The notes under the pieces: model-generated | What the model saw: the letters and a program-made list of their open reading frames with translations, nothing else | Databases searched by the model: none | What the model was told of the DNA's origin: nothing | Shown here: piece after piece, positions 20,390-31,475 of the stretch | Layout: the number at the start of each line of letters is the position of its first letter | Position numbering within the stretch: the first letter of the stretch is position 1 | Assembly: GCA_008931825.1 (NCBI GenBank) | Contig: QXVZ01021798.1 | Location: 1 to 31,527 of the forward strand | Reading direction: 5' to 3' | DNA from: Phallusia fumigata | Lineage: Eukaryota; Chordata; Ascidiacea; Phlebobranchia; Ascidiidae | Length of the DNA stretch: 31,527 bases | Program-made: the position numbers and the translations under genes

Positions 20390-21925
20390 ATGGCTAAACA
20401 TGAAAATGGTAATGGGGTTATACAGCCTCTTGCGAATGGACAAGCATCTCATGAAACCAAGAGAAAGAAGTTCCAAGAGACTTTTGAACCTACACCGCTG
20501 TTTTATGCCATAATCACATACATTAGTTATGCGATTGTAACTGTTTTTGGTTTTTTGAGGGATTTTCTTCGCAAGTACAGAATTGAGAAGACACACTCTT
20601 CAACAGATCCACTGGACATGAAGGACTTCGTGCCTCTCTATGCCAGCTTTGAGAGTTTTTACACACGGAACATCTACAACCGAATCCAGGATGTCTTTAA
20701 TCGCCCTATCTGCAGTGTGCCAGGTGCTACAATTGATATTGCGGAGAGGCAGTTTTCCCAATCTGGATGGAAATATGAATACACTGGAAAAGTTCACAAG
20801 GATGTTGTCAACCTAGGTTCATACAACTACCTTGGATTTGCAGAGAAAACAGGAGCCTGTGCTGAAGCCGCAATTGATGCAGTAAAAAAGTATGGTGTAG
20901 GAATATGCAGTTCAAGACAGGAGATTGGAAACTTGGATATTCATGTTGAACTGGAAGATACCATGGCCAAGTACCTGGATGTAGATGCCTGTATGACCTT
21001 TGGAATGGGTTTTGCAACCAACTCAATGAATATCCCATGCTTGGTTAGTAAAGGTTGCTTGATTATCAGTGATGAGCTTAACCATGCCTCCTTAGTTCTG
21101 GGATGCAGGTTATCTGGTGCTAGCATTCAGGTTTTTAAACACAATGACATGGAGGACTTGGAAAAGAAGCTTCGAAATGCTGTTGTGTATGGCCAACCAA
21201 GAACACACCGACCTTGGAAAAAGATCCTGATTATTGTTGAGGGAGTCTACAGTATGGAAGGATCTATTGTGAACCTGCCCGGTGTTCTTGCACTCAAAAA
21301 AAAGTACAAAGCTTATGTGTTCCTTGATGAAGCCCACAGCATTGGTGCTCTGGGAGAAACTGGTCGTGGTGTAACTGAATACTTTGGCATTCATCCGAGA
21401 GAGATTGACATCATGATGGGAACATTCACCAAGAGCTTTGGAGCTGCTGGTGGATATATTGCTGGTTCCAAAGACCTAGTGGAGCACATTCGTGGTTTTT
21501 CTCATTCTGCTTGCTATGCTACTTCTATGTCACCAGCAGTGTGTGCACAAATTCTCACAAGTCTTAACATTATTTCATCAACCGAAGAAGGCAAGAAGCG
21601 AATTGAACAACTAGCCAGCAACTCCAAGATGTTCCGTCAGGGCCTGAAAAAAATGGGAACCATCGTGTATGGAAACGACGATTCCCCTGTTGTGCCAGTC
21701 ATGATGTATCTTCCCGCCAAGCTGGGTGCATTTAGTCGAGAAATGCTGAAGCGAGGATTTGCAGTTGTGGTTGTGGGATTTCCAGCCACTCCTCTAGTGG
21801 AAAGCAGAGTTCGATTTTGTATTTCAGCTGCTCTAAGTAAGGAGCAACTTGAAAATGCACTTACAGCAATTTCGGAGGTTGGTGATTTGCTGAAGATCAA
21901 GTATTCCAGCATAAAAACAGAATAA
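20390..21925 (+). CDS. SPTLC2: Serine palmitoyltransferase subunit 2
   Basis: 511 residues, single exon. SPTLC2 pairs with SPTLC1 at the ER membrane and condenses L-serine with palmitoyl-CoA to 3-ketosphinganine, the committed step of sphingolipid synthesis. The sequence shows an N-terminal membrane segment (about residues 37-60), the alpha-oxoamine synthase fold with [10 protein letters not shown] at 141-150, the PLP-ring histidine region SDELNHASL at 227-235, FLDEAHSIG at 311-319 with the PLP-binding Asp313 and His316, and the Schiff-base lysine Lys348 in GTFTKSFGA. This catalytic lysine separates SPTLC2/3 from the non-catalytic SPTLC1. Human SPTLC2 is 562 residues and SPTLC3 552; whether one ancestral copy serves for both cannot be told here. 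The start ATG sits in CACTATGG; no earlier in-frame Met is evident after the candidate acceptor. AATAAA overlaps the stop codon. Confidence 0.96.
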   Translation: MAKHENGNGVIQPLANGQASHETKRKKFQETFEPTPLFYAIITYISYAIVTVFGFLRDFLRKYRIEKTHSSTDPLDMKDFVPLYASFESFYTRNIYNRIQDVFNRPICSVPGATIDIAERQFSQSGWKYEYTGKVHKDVVNLGSYNYLGFAEKTGACAEAAIDAVKKYGVGICSSRQEIGNLDIHVELEDTMAKYLDVDACMTFGMGFATNSMNIPCLVSKGCLIISDELNHASLVLGCRLSGASIQVFKHNDMEDLEKKLRNAVVYGQPRTHRPWKKILIIVEGVYSMEGSIVNLPGVLALKKKYKAYVFLDEAHSIGALGETGRGVTEYFGIHPREIDIMMGTFTKSFGAAGGYIAGSKDLVEHIRGFSHSACYATSMSPAVCAQILTSLNIISSTEEGKKRIEQLASNSKMFRQGLKKMGTIVYGNDDSPVVPVMMYLPAKLGAFSREMLKRGFAVVVVGFPATPLVESRVRFCISAALSKEQLENALTAISEVGDLLKIKYSSIKTE

Positions 21926-24901
21926 ATGGCTCCAAACTGTGAAATAATCTACTGTTCGGAATGTGTATGATACATTATTTGCAGCAGATTGCTGGGTGTT
22001 GAGTACTTACTTTTCATTACAATATTTTATCAAATTTCCACAGATACAATATTTCATTTAGTTGGCAAGCATGCTTTTAGTTCCTTGGTTTTTGTACACA
22101 CAAAAAGCGTTGATCATGGTAACAAACGTGGACAAACTTGTGAATATAATATTTACCTTGATGAAATGTTGCATTGATTGTATATATTTATTAATATCAT
22201 ATTGAATATATGTTTTTAACAGATGTGTGTTCATGTAGTTGACAATACTTTTTGTAGATTATGTTCTGTTATCACCTCCTGAGGCCTATTGCGTGTTTTT
22301 GCAGCACTTGTTAGGTTTCCTCAGTTTTTTTGCTGATCATCAAATATTGTGTTTTATCATGCAAATTCTCTTTATTTCATACTTACTTTTTATCACACAA
22401 ATGTTATGCAATATTCTTTGCAGGAGATCATTAAGATGCTTTTGTTCCACAGAGATTGCACATTATGTGCAAGCAAAGGGGTGTTTTTTTGTAATTACAG
22501 AGGTACCATATCCTTGTTTGTTTGAATGAAATACACAACATTTAATTATATGTACGCTTGTTATGCTTGTACTTCTTAGTTAACAATGATTTCTAAATTT
22601 TTGCTTTATTTATGCATATTTCAAACAACCATTGAAAGTAACCTTTGCGTTTGTATTTTATGTAGGATTAGGCCTGTTATTTTCCATCCAGTTATGTTCT
22701 TGTAGCTATGTTAATTTGCAGTGATTTTTTTCTAGCCTAGTCATACCACTAAGTCACAAGCTTCACTCAGGGCTAATCTCAAGTTAGACATTGGCTGAAT
22801 GACTTTTGTATCTCTGCTTTACATACAAACTCCCCCTGTGACTAAAGTTTGATTACATACTCTCGCAGATGTTGTTTACAAATGAAATATGTGTTTCGAA
22901 CCAAACTGCACTTCTTGGACCAGCTTTATGCCTTAGATATTATTGTCCATAAACCGAAATGTTGTTGCATGTACATTGTGAATATTACTACTGTCCTCTT
23001 GTACCTAACACATGACATACAGTCTGAACTGTGTTGATAAAAAGAATTTTTGTGATGAATCCAGCTTTGTATAATCAGTGCATGTACTTTGATTCTACTA
23101 ATGGATGAGCACATCAAACTTATCTTAGTACCGTATTACCTGGTGTGTGGTTGAATAACGTTGTGTGATATGTCATTGCTTTCAGATGCCTCATAAATTA
23201 ATACTAAATACAATTTTATTGCTACAGCTTTGTTTGGTTGTGTGTTATAAACACTGCTTTTGGTAGTTTTGCATTCCATAGCAAAGCATGGATTTGTTTG
23301 TGGTCAAGCATGTTTGGCATCCGATGTAAATTTGTACTATGTCATGCCAGCCTTAGTTTAAAAAAATGTTATTTTAGTTATTGTATAAGACCATGGGTGT
23401 AAGGATAAAAAATCAAAAAAAGTCTAAATGAAAAACATTAAAGAAAATGTCGTTGACCGCTTCAGTTTTAAACCTAGGGGTCGCATGGCTGTGACTAAAT
23501 ATAATAGCTTTGACTGAAAACAATGCGCCTCGTGACTGTCACGTGAGCTTAGGAAACCGCGTGAGGAATTACGTTTTACATACGTCAACCAGTTAACCAT
23601 TGGCTGTTATTCGAATATTTAGACAGATTTTTTTGTTTGGAGAAAGTACTGTTGTGGTTTACCTACCGGTTTAGTTTCTGACGTCGAGCGACCAGTGATA
23701 CTTTCGTCACAACTCCGTGCTCGCATCAAAAAAGCGGCGTGACAGAGACACGTAGAAACATAAACATCGCGGCATTTGCTGTTGGTTTGTCATTTGCACG
23801 GATGGTAATCATCCTTGTCTATAAAAGTCAAAAGAACTTGTAACACATTGGTTCGTCTCAGGTCGGTTTGCGTTTTGAACTTATTTTGACGTTTTTTGAA
23901 TTACATTCGCTGCACCTCAAAACGACCAAAATATCTTTGAATTAACAGCTTGCAATAGTTTAAACTCGGTATTGGTATCAGTAGGCTGGCGTTGCGTAGA
24001 TACCAAAATGTACAACATCCCGACAAGGCATATGTTAAGTAAATAAGCCCACGACAAGCCAAGACCCGAGAGGGTTTAAGGCATTGATATAGTAATGTTT
24101 CATTTCATGAAATAAGTTTTGTGCGTGGCCTTAACATTTAGGCGCAAGTCATGTCTTGACTCGATTATAGCCTGCATTGTATTGAGATTATATCGCTAGG
24201 CGAAAAAATATAATTGTATTAATATTGACCAAGCACGACATGTAGCACATCGAAAACCATACGTCTTCAAATTGGGTTATTTTAATATCAGACAATTTCA
24301 CGCCAGCCTGCGTGGCCGTACAGGCCTTGGTTTTTTGGTTATGTGGCCTCTTCAGGTGCTAATTAATTTTTTATCAAAAAGATCAAAAGAGCGTTTATCA
24401 AAAAGAATGTGGGTCGTCGAGTTTGTCATTACTGCTTCAACCGACCTCCTGCGTGTCATAAGATGTGGTGGGTTAGCACCATCAGCCTACTCACAAGACA
24501 CATTCAAGTTATGCACCAGTCTGGCGTAACCAACTTAAATTTAACACCAATACAATTATTTGGCATTCGGTTTTTCGAACAATGAAATTGATGTAATTCC
24601 AGGTGAACTTTTGCGGTCACAAAACTGGTTTGCACGCTTCAGTGATTCAAAGCTTGATTGACAGCAAGTCCGCGCCTTGCATGTTTTGCTCGCATGTTAA
24701 TGTGATCGACGAGATGCGAAAGGTTAAGCGGGTGCGTACATTGCCAGTTTAAGTAAGAGACTTGAGGCTACAGAAACATAGTTTTAAACTTTTAAACTGT
24801 TGCAGGTATCCTTTCTCATTGTGTTTTGTTGTTGATATTCTTTTGTGGTTTTTATCGTTTTTATAGGGTGTATATGTAAAGATCTTTGTAAGCATGTAAA
24901 A
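21926..24901. other. SPTLC2 3' flank and DSTYK upstream region, no gene seen
   Basis: About 3 kb without a supportable gene. The first part, T-rich with many short frames, is probably 3' UTR and intergenic DNA; an ATTAAA at 23438-23443 could be a distal poly(A) signal. From about 23500 to 24050 CpG becomes frequent (CGTCGAGCG, AAGCGGCGTG), which suggests a promoter region for DSTYK. An 85-codon frame at 24272-24529 shows no recognisable domain and is not called. Confidence 0.5.
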
Positions 24902-25034
24902 ATGACCAACTTTAGCGATTCGCACGAACAGTGCAATGTCTCTGAAACATTTGTTGCCTTCAAGCACTACCAAAGCAGGCTACAAGGCATCTATGAGGAC
25001 ACTATATCCCTGCTGAATGAAAATCCGTCAATTG
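24902..25034 (+). CDS. DSTYK: DSTYK first coding exon
   Basis: ATG at 24902 opens [15 protein letters not shown], then [18 protein letters not shown], which aligns with the human N-terminal YLGRLRQNLRET stretch (Y..RL, then acidic-T). It ends at a strong donor GTAAGT (25035) in phase 1, exactly the phase needed by exon 2 at 27393. Exon 2 itself has no upstream in-frame Met and an in-frame TAA at 27380-27382, so an upstream exon is required. An in-frame ATG at 24845 would add 19 hydrophobic residues; a TTTTTATAG near 24859-24867 suggests those bases are instead outron or intron. Confidence 0.72.
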
Positions 25035-28000
25035 GTAAGTGTCGCAATTTTTCAATCCGTGTTTTGTAGGAACAAATCTGCAATTTTGGCTTTTTTATTT
25101 ATGTTTGAATGTTGTTTGGGCGGTAAATTGTCACAAATAAAAGTTGTGTTGCATGAACAACCCAAACAGCCCTAATTGTGTGAGTTGATCTTGCCTTTTT
25201 CCCACTTTAACCCTGAGTTGCAAATAAAACAGTTTCAAAACTTTTTGAGTGAAGCTTTTTTTAGGCAACTTGACGTTTAGGGAAAAAATTCTTGCGTTTA
25301 GTGCCGTATTGTATTTGTGTTAAACTTCTATAGGTTTGTTTCCTAACAAAAATAACTGTTAGTGAATCATATCTTGTAAATATAAAATGTGTTATGATAT
25401 TCATCCTTTAATATATAGAATGCACAGAAAAAAGCTATTCAGGGCAGGGTAGGTTAGAGCATCCTCTTTTGGGTAGCTCTTCAGGGATTGGCGCCCCTGC
25501 CCAACCGAGCTGATAAGCATAGGGTTTTCTCTATAATGCACATTGGTTTATGTTATGTGCTGAGTCTGCAGTTTTAGATCCATCAAAGAATATTTGTTAA
25601 GATGTAAGCATTTTAGGTAATAAAGCAAAAATTCATATACATTGATGAGCATAGATTCACACAAGTCTAGTTTTAAACATAAAAAGTTTTATTTTGCTGT
25701 AATTTTTCCACATTCTTTCTGTAGATGGTGATGTTTGTTGTACAAACATACCTTTTCAAAAAGTCCAAAGTAGCGCTGTTTTAGTTTAAAAAGCAAATTA
25801 TATGAGTCTATTGCCCTATCACATATGTCATGTATAAATGTGTTGTCATAACAATCTAAGCATGCTTGAACAAGAGTATTCACATAAGTGTTCAACCAAG
25901 TTGACAAGTGATGCGTTTCTTAGCAGTTCTGGCCCATACTAATGAGTACACCCTTTTAGACATTGTTACCCTGGAAATAATGACTATTAGTTTATGTTGT
26001 TAATTATTAAGGTTTATTTCAAACAGTTTTTACAATTTAACAACTACAATTTTATTTGATTGGTGCAACATAAAGTATTTGCAGAAATTCATGTTCTGTA
26101 TTTTTAATAAGTTATTTACAAGCTGAATATCTGTTTAACATACTTTTCTTAAGGCCTCTGCAAGAAATGAATTTAGACGGTTGAGAAACGGTTGACAACT
26201 ACTTAGTATTTTGTTTAATATGACTGCTCCTTTGATTGGTATCTTATGTTTAGGCATGGTAATTGTTAGTGTGTAACACAATTTTTTTTGCAAAAATGGT
26301 ACATTACATACAGGAAAAGTCTTCTAGGTAGTAATAGATCACTGAGCAATGTCTGTAGCTTTTGTTCCTCAAAATGTCCGAAACCCCAAAATGCCTGTTA
26401 ACCATGAGACTATCCAAAAACTATTGGATGAAAATAGCCATCTTATTCAATGCATTTCTGAATATCAATCCAGAGGAAAAGTCCAGGAGTGTGCCCAGTA
26501 TCAACAAATTCTTCATCGGAATTTGGTTTGGTTAGCAACGGTGGCCGATTCAAACCAGTCTGGATCACAGCAATCAATTCTCTCTGGTGGTCAACCAGGT
26601 TCCAAAGAACATATGATTCCACCCCCAAGCAGCTCTGTAGAATCAAACCCAGCGACACCAAGTGGTACAGCTGCCCAGCAGCCTGTTTCAGCAACACAAG
26701 CAAACTCATTTCCACAATCATATTCCAGTTCAATTCCACCTGCTAACATGCCTGTCAATCAACCGCAATATACAGGGCATGTTCAACAATCGCAACAAGT
26801 TAAAGCGAGTACTGTTCAAACAAGTGTGAGTGATTCGGTGCCACAGCAGTCTTCTAGTGCTGTTCCGCAGAGTATGGAAGTTCCAACACCACAGTATAGT
26901 TTGCACCAGCAGCCAGCTATGCAAACAAATAACACTTATACCACACAAACTGCACCCGCTTATCCAAAATATCCCCAGCAAGTTCCACAACAGCCAGTTT
27001 CTTCTCAACCTGTTCCCTATGGGCAATTGCCACAACAGGCATCTGCAGCAGCACCACCACCACCTCGACAAATATCATACCAACAACAACCCCCATATTC
27101 TCAAGCACCATATAATGTCTATCCTTCACAGCATCAGTGAAGTGTTTGGCAACAAAATCAAACCATCAGTGAAAGCATTTTTGAATTGAAATTGTGATGC
27201 CAATACATACTTCTTGCAAACAAATGTTGTTGTTATGTAACAAATTCATGTTTACCTTGTTTTTGATTTCTGTGAACCTTTTTAGTGCTCTGTCATTGTT
27301 TATTCACAGAAGAGTGTTAAATGTGTTCATCTGCACTGCCCTAACCCAATTTTGTGACGAGACATTTACCATGCACATGTAAATACATGCAGGTCTACAA
27401 ACACATCTGTCGGAATGTTTGAGTTCAACTACTTTTCAAAGCAGCCTTTTTAACAAGTTCTCTATCCACATTCTTGGTGATTCCTACACAGCGAAGTGCC
27501 AGGTAAGTCATGTTTTTTTGCAGAACATCAATGTGTTGACATGCAAAAACGCACTGTGTGTTGTGTAGTGTTTAAACTGGATTCTTGGTGAAAATGTTCT
27601 TCCTGACAACTGTGAATGGATAAAAAGCGAATATCCAGTTACTGTGAAACATGGTTCAAAACCACAACTAGCTGTGACCTTGCCTGACAGCTATGTCATT
27701 CCTGTGGATTTTACCTTTAAATGTATCCCAGATGTCCATGCATACCTACATGACTTGCCAGAGAAACGTACAGTCCAAACACCAGTAAGTTTGTTTTGTG
27801 TGAAACTCATGTATCTCTTTTCAGTGATGCTTCTGTTTAAATTTAGAATCCTTTTGAAGGCATATTCATGGATGTAGACATTGCGGAATCTGGGATAGAA
27901 ATCCTGATGGAAAATGTTCTGCTAAATGCAGGGCCACAGGTACTGCATCCAAAGCGTATAATTACAAACCTAACACCAACAATCTTTTACACTTTACAGG

Positions 28001-31000
28001 TGATACTACACTCCCCTACAAAGAAAACAACAGAAAACGATAGTTCAAATTTTGGGGAATGGTTGAAAGGCCTATGGGATGACAATATCCCAATTTTTGT
28101 TTACGTTCTTACATCAGAATTGTCCCAACAAAACATAGCAGAACTAAAAGCGCTCAAGGGCGTTTCTGGAGACATACCCATATTGTTTTGGGTCAGCGAT
28201 GCCACTGTATCACCAAGGTGTTTGCATCGAAGGTCCATAGATTCTGATGATTCTAAGGACAGCTGTGATACTAGTATCACATTTGTTGACACATTTGCAA
28301 TTTTAAGCTCTGTTCCNACTGTATCACCAAGGTGTTTGCATCGAAGGTCCATAGATTCTGATGATTCTAAGGACAGCTGTGATACTAGTATCACATTTGT
28401 TGACACATTTGCAATTTTAAGCTCTGTTCCAACAGCACCTGTGTTGGCCAAACATGTTGTAAAGGCCACACCACTCAAAGGCTGCAGCAATGCAGACGCT
28501 AAAGATTATTACACGTCAGGCAGTTACCAGGCTACATACAATTCTTTTCAGTTAGGGTCTCCTTGTTTGTGCAATATGAATATAAGCACTGAATACATCA
28601 AGAAAAGGTTACATGCTTTGGACTTTCATGTTGGCTGTGCAAAATGTGCGGCAAATATTGGAAATGGTCAATGGCTTCAAAGAAAATCGGAATCAGATGA
28701 TTCATTTCTTTCCTCTGATGATACAATTGGANGGACTTTCATGTTGGCTGTGCAAAATGTGCGGCAAATATTGGAAATGGTCAATGGCTTCAAAGAAAAT
28801 CGGAATCAGATGATTCATTTCTTTCCTCTGATGATACAATTGGATGTAACGTTCCACTGGTTTTGGTATCATTTATAAGAAGAGTGGCACAACACTGTCT
28901 TGTATTTTCATCAACTGTTTTGAACAGGTAACTTATTCAAACACACTTTGTTAATGAACATTACAACTGACATTTCGTCCAAATTCTTTGTTGTGATTTA
29001 ATTTTTTGTTACCATTCGTGTTTTGTTTTCAATTTTTGGTCAAGATATGCTTGTCAAGATTACTTAATGAAGTTGTGCACTCATAACTTTTTACTCTAGT
29101 TACCTATGCATTAACCCACAGCCCTTCTGAAATGCAAAATTCAAAAAACTGCGACATCCATTAATGTAAATAAGCTAAGAACCTTTTACGGTTGGTGCAT
29201 GGCAAGCATTTGCTTTTTTAGATTTCACTGTGAAATTTTGGATGAAACCATTTCGAAGGTATACTCACTGTCTCGTGATGTCTTGATTACACCAAAAAGA
29301 ATTGCATATGCCCAAAATCAGGAGCAGCAACTGTTTGACAAGCTATTGGTTATTGCAACCCACAATCAAATGGAAATTATGGTTAGTTTCAAAACTAAAA
29401 CAACATCACAACTAAAAATGACAAGTGGAATTACGGTTTTAGAAAATCATTTCATCAGTGAAGGAAGAATGCTCGCAGAGGATAACACAACTTGCTGGGG
29501 AATATGATATCCAAGGTACTGTTTGCATTTTGAACAAAGATCAATATTTGCCATAGGATCATGTAGGTGGTCTGACTATAATGTGTCAACTGTAGGCATT
29601 GTTAAATGCAAATTATGTGAATGGATTTCTATGCTAATATGCCCAATCGAGTTTTATTTAAAGTTGAATTGTAAAAGTGTTTTATAAACTGATGTAGCTG
29701 TAATTTTTGTTTTTTAAATGCTTTTATTTGTTAGCATCATGTGAAAATAACAGCGATGGTGGAGCAAGCGATGCCTCTGTAACAACCAGAAGTATTCAGA
29801 ACTTTGTGCTGCAACATGTCAAGACAGCTTCTGCTGAAAAGTTGAACAACAACATTAACGTTTTGAGGTAAACCCCTTTTTCCATCAGATAAATATGTTT
29901 TATGCCATAGCAAAACAGTTTTGTTGTCTAGGCTAGAACTGGCTGGGTTTCATGACAATGCTTATTTTCGGCATTTTAGGGACAGTTTTACTGGAACATT
30001 ATCAAGGTGCTTACATCATTTGGAATCTTTTGATGAGGAGGAATTTGACACCAGGACTGCAGCAGAAACAAGTTTGCACCTTAAAATGGTAAAAACTCGG
30101 TAAAGTGTTCTAGGGCGTTTTGTGTAATTGAAATATTCAACATTCTACAGAAAACATACAACTTAGTGTCTGTTGTAGGTAATAATATCTTTTGTTAAAA
30201 ACATTCAGATACTAAATGCTGCTTACAATGTTGACATCAGTCTACAGTCAAGCTCCTCACTCCTTGCCAATGTTCTGGACAAGATAAGGCAGGTGAGAAA
30301 AGCCTTGCTCAAATGTTAACATATAATACCATATCTTATAAATTTGTGGTGCGGAAATACTGATGTTTTACTGGTAAGCAAAGAAGTAATCTAAGTTAAA
30401 TCAAAGTCAAAAGTTGAGAAATTAATTTGTAACATTGTTATGTCAGATTCTTCACACCTTAAGCTGGAGAGATACAAAGGTAATGGATACAGCATGGAAG
30501 TGTAAGGTAGCACAGGATGTCCTGGCAAATCTTTGTGAATCGCGACTGGCAAAAAACATGTGCTGTCAGTTCAGGTAGCCTTTCTACATCATACTCCATG
30601 TATCCTAATACAGAAACATTTATGATTCTTTCTTTAACAGGGATCAGTTGTCACTGGCCCATGAGTCTTTTGTGTCAGCCTTGCGTCAACTGGAACTGAG
30701 GATTCACAGCCGCCTGGAGCGAGAAGAAGCTCTTAAACACCACGCTTCAAAAGTACTTTCACCAAAAATTGCCCAACTCGCACTTCAAAGCAGGTCCCTA
30801 ATTGATGAGCTACAATATGGTAACAAACAATATGGCGTAAATACTCATTTGTTAGTTAGTATACCAACAACTGTTTGTGTATCTAGGAATTCCCAAAACT
30901 GGCAAGGAAATTGGAAGGGGAATGTATGGTGTTGTGTTCACTTGTAGCTCATGGGGTTCATCCATAGCGAGGAGAAAGAAATGTGCTGTCAAGTCAGTGG

Positions 31001-31475
31001 TACCACAAGATGAAAAGCACTGGAACGACCTTTCATTGGAGTTTTATTACAGTATTTGGTAAAATATTTTTTCATACTCAGCTATGACCAGACATGAAGC
31101 ATAACTGTTGCTGTGTATTCCAGTCTGCCATCGCATCCAAGGATTGTGGAACTATATGGTTCAGTAATCGATGAGAGTTATGGAGGACCCAGTTCTGACC
31201 AACATGCTGTCATGCTAATCATGGAGAGAATGCAAAGAGACTTACATTCTGCCTTAAAGGTAGCCTTTTTGAATTGTTGCATACAAAAACAAAAGCTGCA
31301 TGTTTCCTTGATGCAGTTTTATGTTTAGTGAGCTGCTAACATTTTCACTGTTTTTTATTAGAGAGGCTTAAGTGAACATGAAAGGATGCAGATTGGTTTG
31401 GATGTGATTGAAGGAATACGCTATCTTCACAGCCAGGGTCTTGTTCACAGGGACATAAAACTGAAAAACATTCTG
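24902..31475 (+). CDS. DSTYK: DSTYK (dual serine/threonine and tyrosine protein kinase), 3' end outside window
   Basis: Cytoplasmic kinase (also RIPK5) linked in vertebrates to FGF/ERK signalling and kidney development. Exons: 24902-25034, 27393-27502, 27569-27784, 27847-27939, 28000-28927, 29222-29381, 29443-29515, 29735-29867, 29932-30088, 30209-30292, 30447-30574, 30641-30819, 30887-31058, 31124-31259, 31362-31475. All borders are GT/AG and all phases agree once two assembly duplications in exon 5 are removed. The result is about 863 residues to the window edge; human DSTYK is 929 in total, so the tunicate N-terminal part is longer. The long N-terminal region matches DSTYK along its length ([55 protein letters not shown]). 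Intron 1 is 2.36 kb and hosts SS18; the others are 50-300 bp. Confidence 0.93.
25035..26348. other. DSTYK intron 1, 5' part, upstream of nested SS18
   Basis: AT-rich intronic sequence that must contain any independent SS18 promoter. AATAAA occurs near 25136 and 25220. A tRNA-like segment lies at about 25441-25515. Immediately before the SS18 ATG is TCTTCTAG (ending 26327), a possible trans-splice acceptor. No other gene is seen. Confidence 0.5.
25441..25515 (-). repeat. Possible tRNA-related repeat
   Basis: On the minus strand CAGCTCGGTTGGGCAGGGGCG looks like a tRNA D-arm/A box, and GCTCTAACCT about 39 nt later loosely resembles a B box. GGGCAGGG occurs near both ends in opposite orientation, forming an imperfect inverted repeat. 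A SINE fragment is likelier than a working tRNA. Confidence 0.3.
26349..27140 (+). CDS. SS18: SS18/SS18L1-family BAF complex subunit
   Basis: 263 residues, no introns. SS18 (SYT) and SS18L1 (CREST) are subunits of BAF (SWI/SNF) chromatin-remodelling complexes that contact the ATPase through the N-terminal SNH domain and act as coactivators in the nucleus. Residues 1-5 (MSVAF) and 20-70 match the SNH domain closely: [37 protein letters not shown] and ATVADSNQ. The rest (71-263) is Gln/Pro/Ser-rich low-complexity sequence, like the QPGY activation domain but poorer in Gly and Tyr and much shorter than human SS18 (418). The gene lies wholly within DSTYK intron 1, on the same strand, its stop only 252 bp before DSTYK exon 2. 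No AATAAA or ATTAAA was seen between the stop and exon 2. It is probably the single tunicate SS18/CREST orthologue or a retrocopy; which cannot be told here. Confidence 0.92.
   Translation: MSVAFVPQNVRNPKMPVNHETIQKLLDENSHLIQCISEYQSRGKVQECAQYQQILHRNLVWLATVADSNQSGSQQSILSGGQPGSKEHMIPPPSSSVESNPATPSGTAAQQPVSATQANSFPQSYSSSIPPANMPVNQPQYTGHVQQSQQVKASTVQTSVSDSVPQQSSSAVPQSMEVPTPQYSLHQQPAMQTNNTYTTQTAPAYPKYPQQVPQQPVSSQPVPYGQLPQQASAAAPPPPRQISYQQQPPYSQAPYNVYPSQHQ
27393..28927 (+). CDS. DSTYK: DSTYK exons 2-5, N-terminal region, with two assembly duplications
   Basis: Exon 2 gives [11 protein letters not shown] and [14 protein letters not shown]; exon 3 continues [14 protein letters not shown]; exon 4 [16 protein letters not shown]; exon 5 PTKK through [19 protein letters not shown]. 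The 60-nt intron 4 (27940-27999) is a multiple of three without stops, so its retention would add 20 residues. Exon 5 contains 28204-28316 repeated at 28318-28430 (n at 28317) and 28620-28731 repeated at 28733-28844 (n at 28732). Removing one copy plus n each time leaves 701 nt, which exits in the phase 2 required by exon 6. Ser/Asp-rich stretches ([22 protein letters not shown]) look like casein-kinase-type acidic phosphosites. Confidence 0.88.
28204..28844. repeat. Two assembly-artefact direct repeats in DSTYK exon 5
   Basis: First pair: 28204-28316 and 28318-28430, 113 bp, identical, n at 28317. Second pair: 28620-28731 and 28733-28844, 112 bp, n at 28732. The second pair shifts the reading frame as deposited; removing a copy restores the conserved [10 protein letters not shown] continuation. 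Confidence 0.92.
29222..30819 (+). CDS. DSTYK: DSTYK exons 6-12, regulatory helical region
   Basis: Seven short exons. Recognisable DSTYK segments: [20 protein letters not shown] (exon 6), [18 protein letters not shown] (exon 7), [17 protein letters not shown] (exon 9), [17 protein letters not shown] (exon 10), [20 protein letters not shown] (exon 11) and [19 protein letters not shown] (exon 12). Exon 6 would read through into a stop if its GTTAGT donor (29382) were not used; the acceptor at 29441-29442 is chosen because only it continues the conserved helix. Confidence 0.88.
30887..31475 (+). CDS. DSTYK: DSTYK exons 13-15, kinase domain N-lobe to HRD loop
   Basis: Exon 13 holds the glycine-rich loop ([11 protein letters not shown]) and the ATP-anchoring lysine in CAVKSVVP, then [12 protein letters not shown]. 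Exon 14 gives [13 protein letters not shown] and hinge-region MERMQRDLH. Exon 15 gives [19 protein letters not shown] with the catalytic-loop HRD aspartate and Asn, intact. The DFG motif and C-lobe lie past the window. The intron 15 donor is GTGAGT at 31476. Confidence 0.93.

Noticed and set aside
24272-24529. 85-codon plus-strand frame upstream of DSTYK
   Set aside because: No recognisable domain, no splice or start context, and in a CpG-rich upstream region; likely chance.
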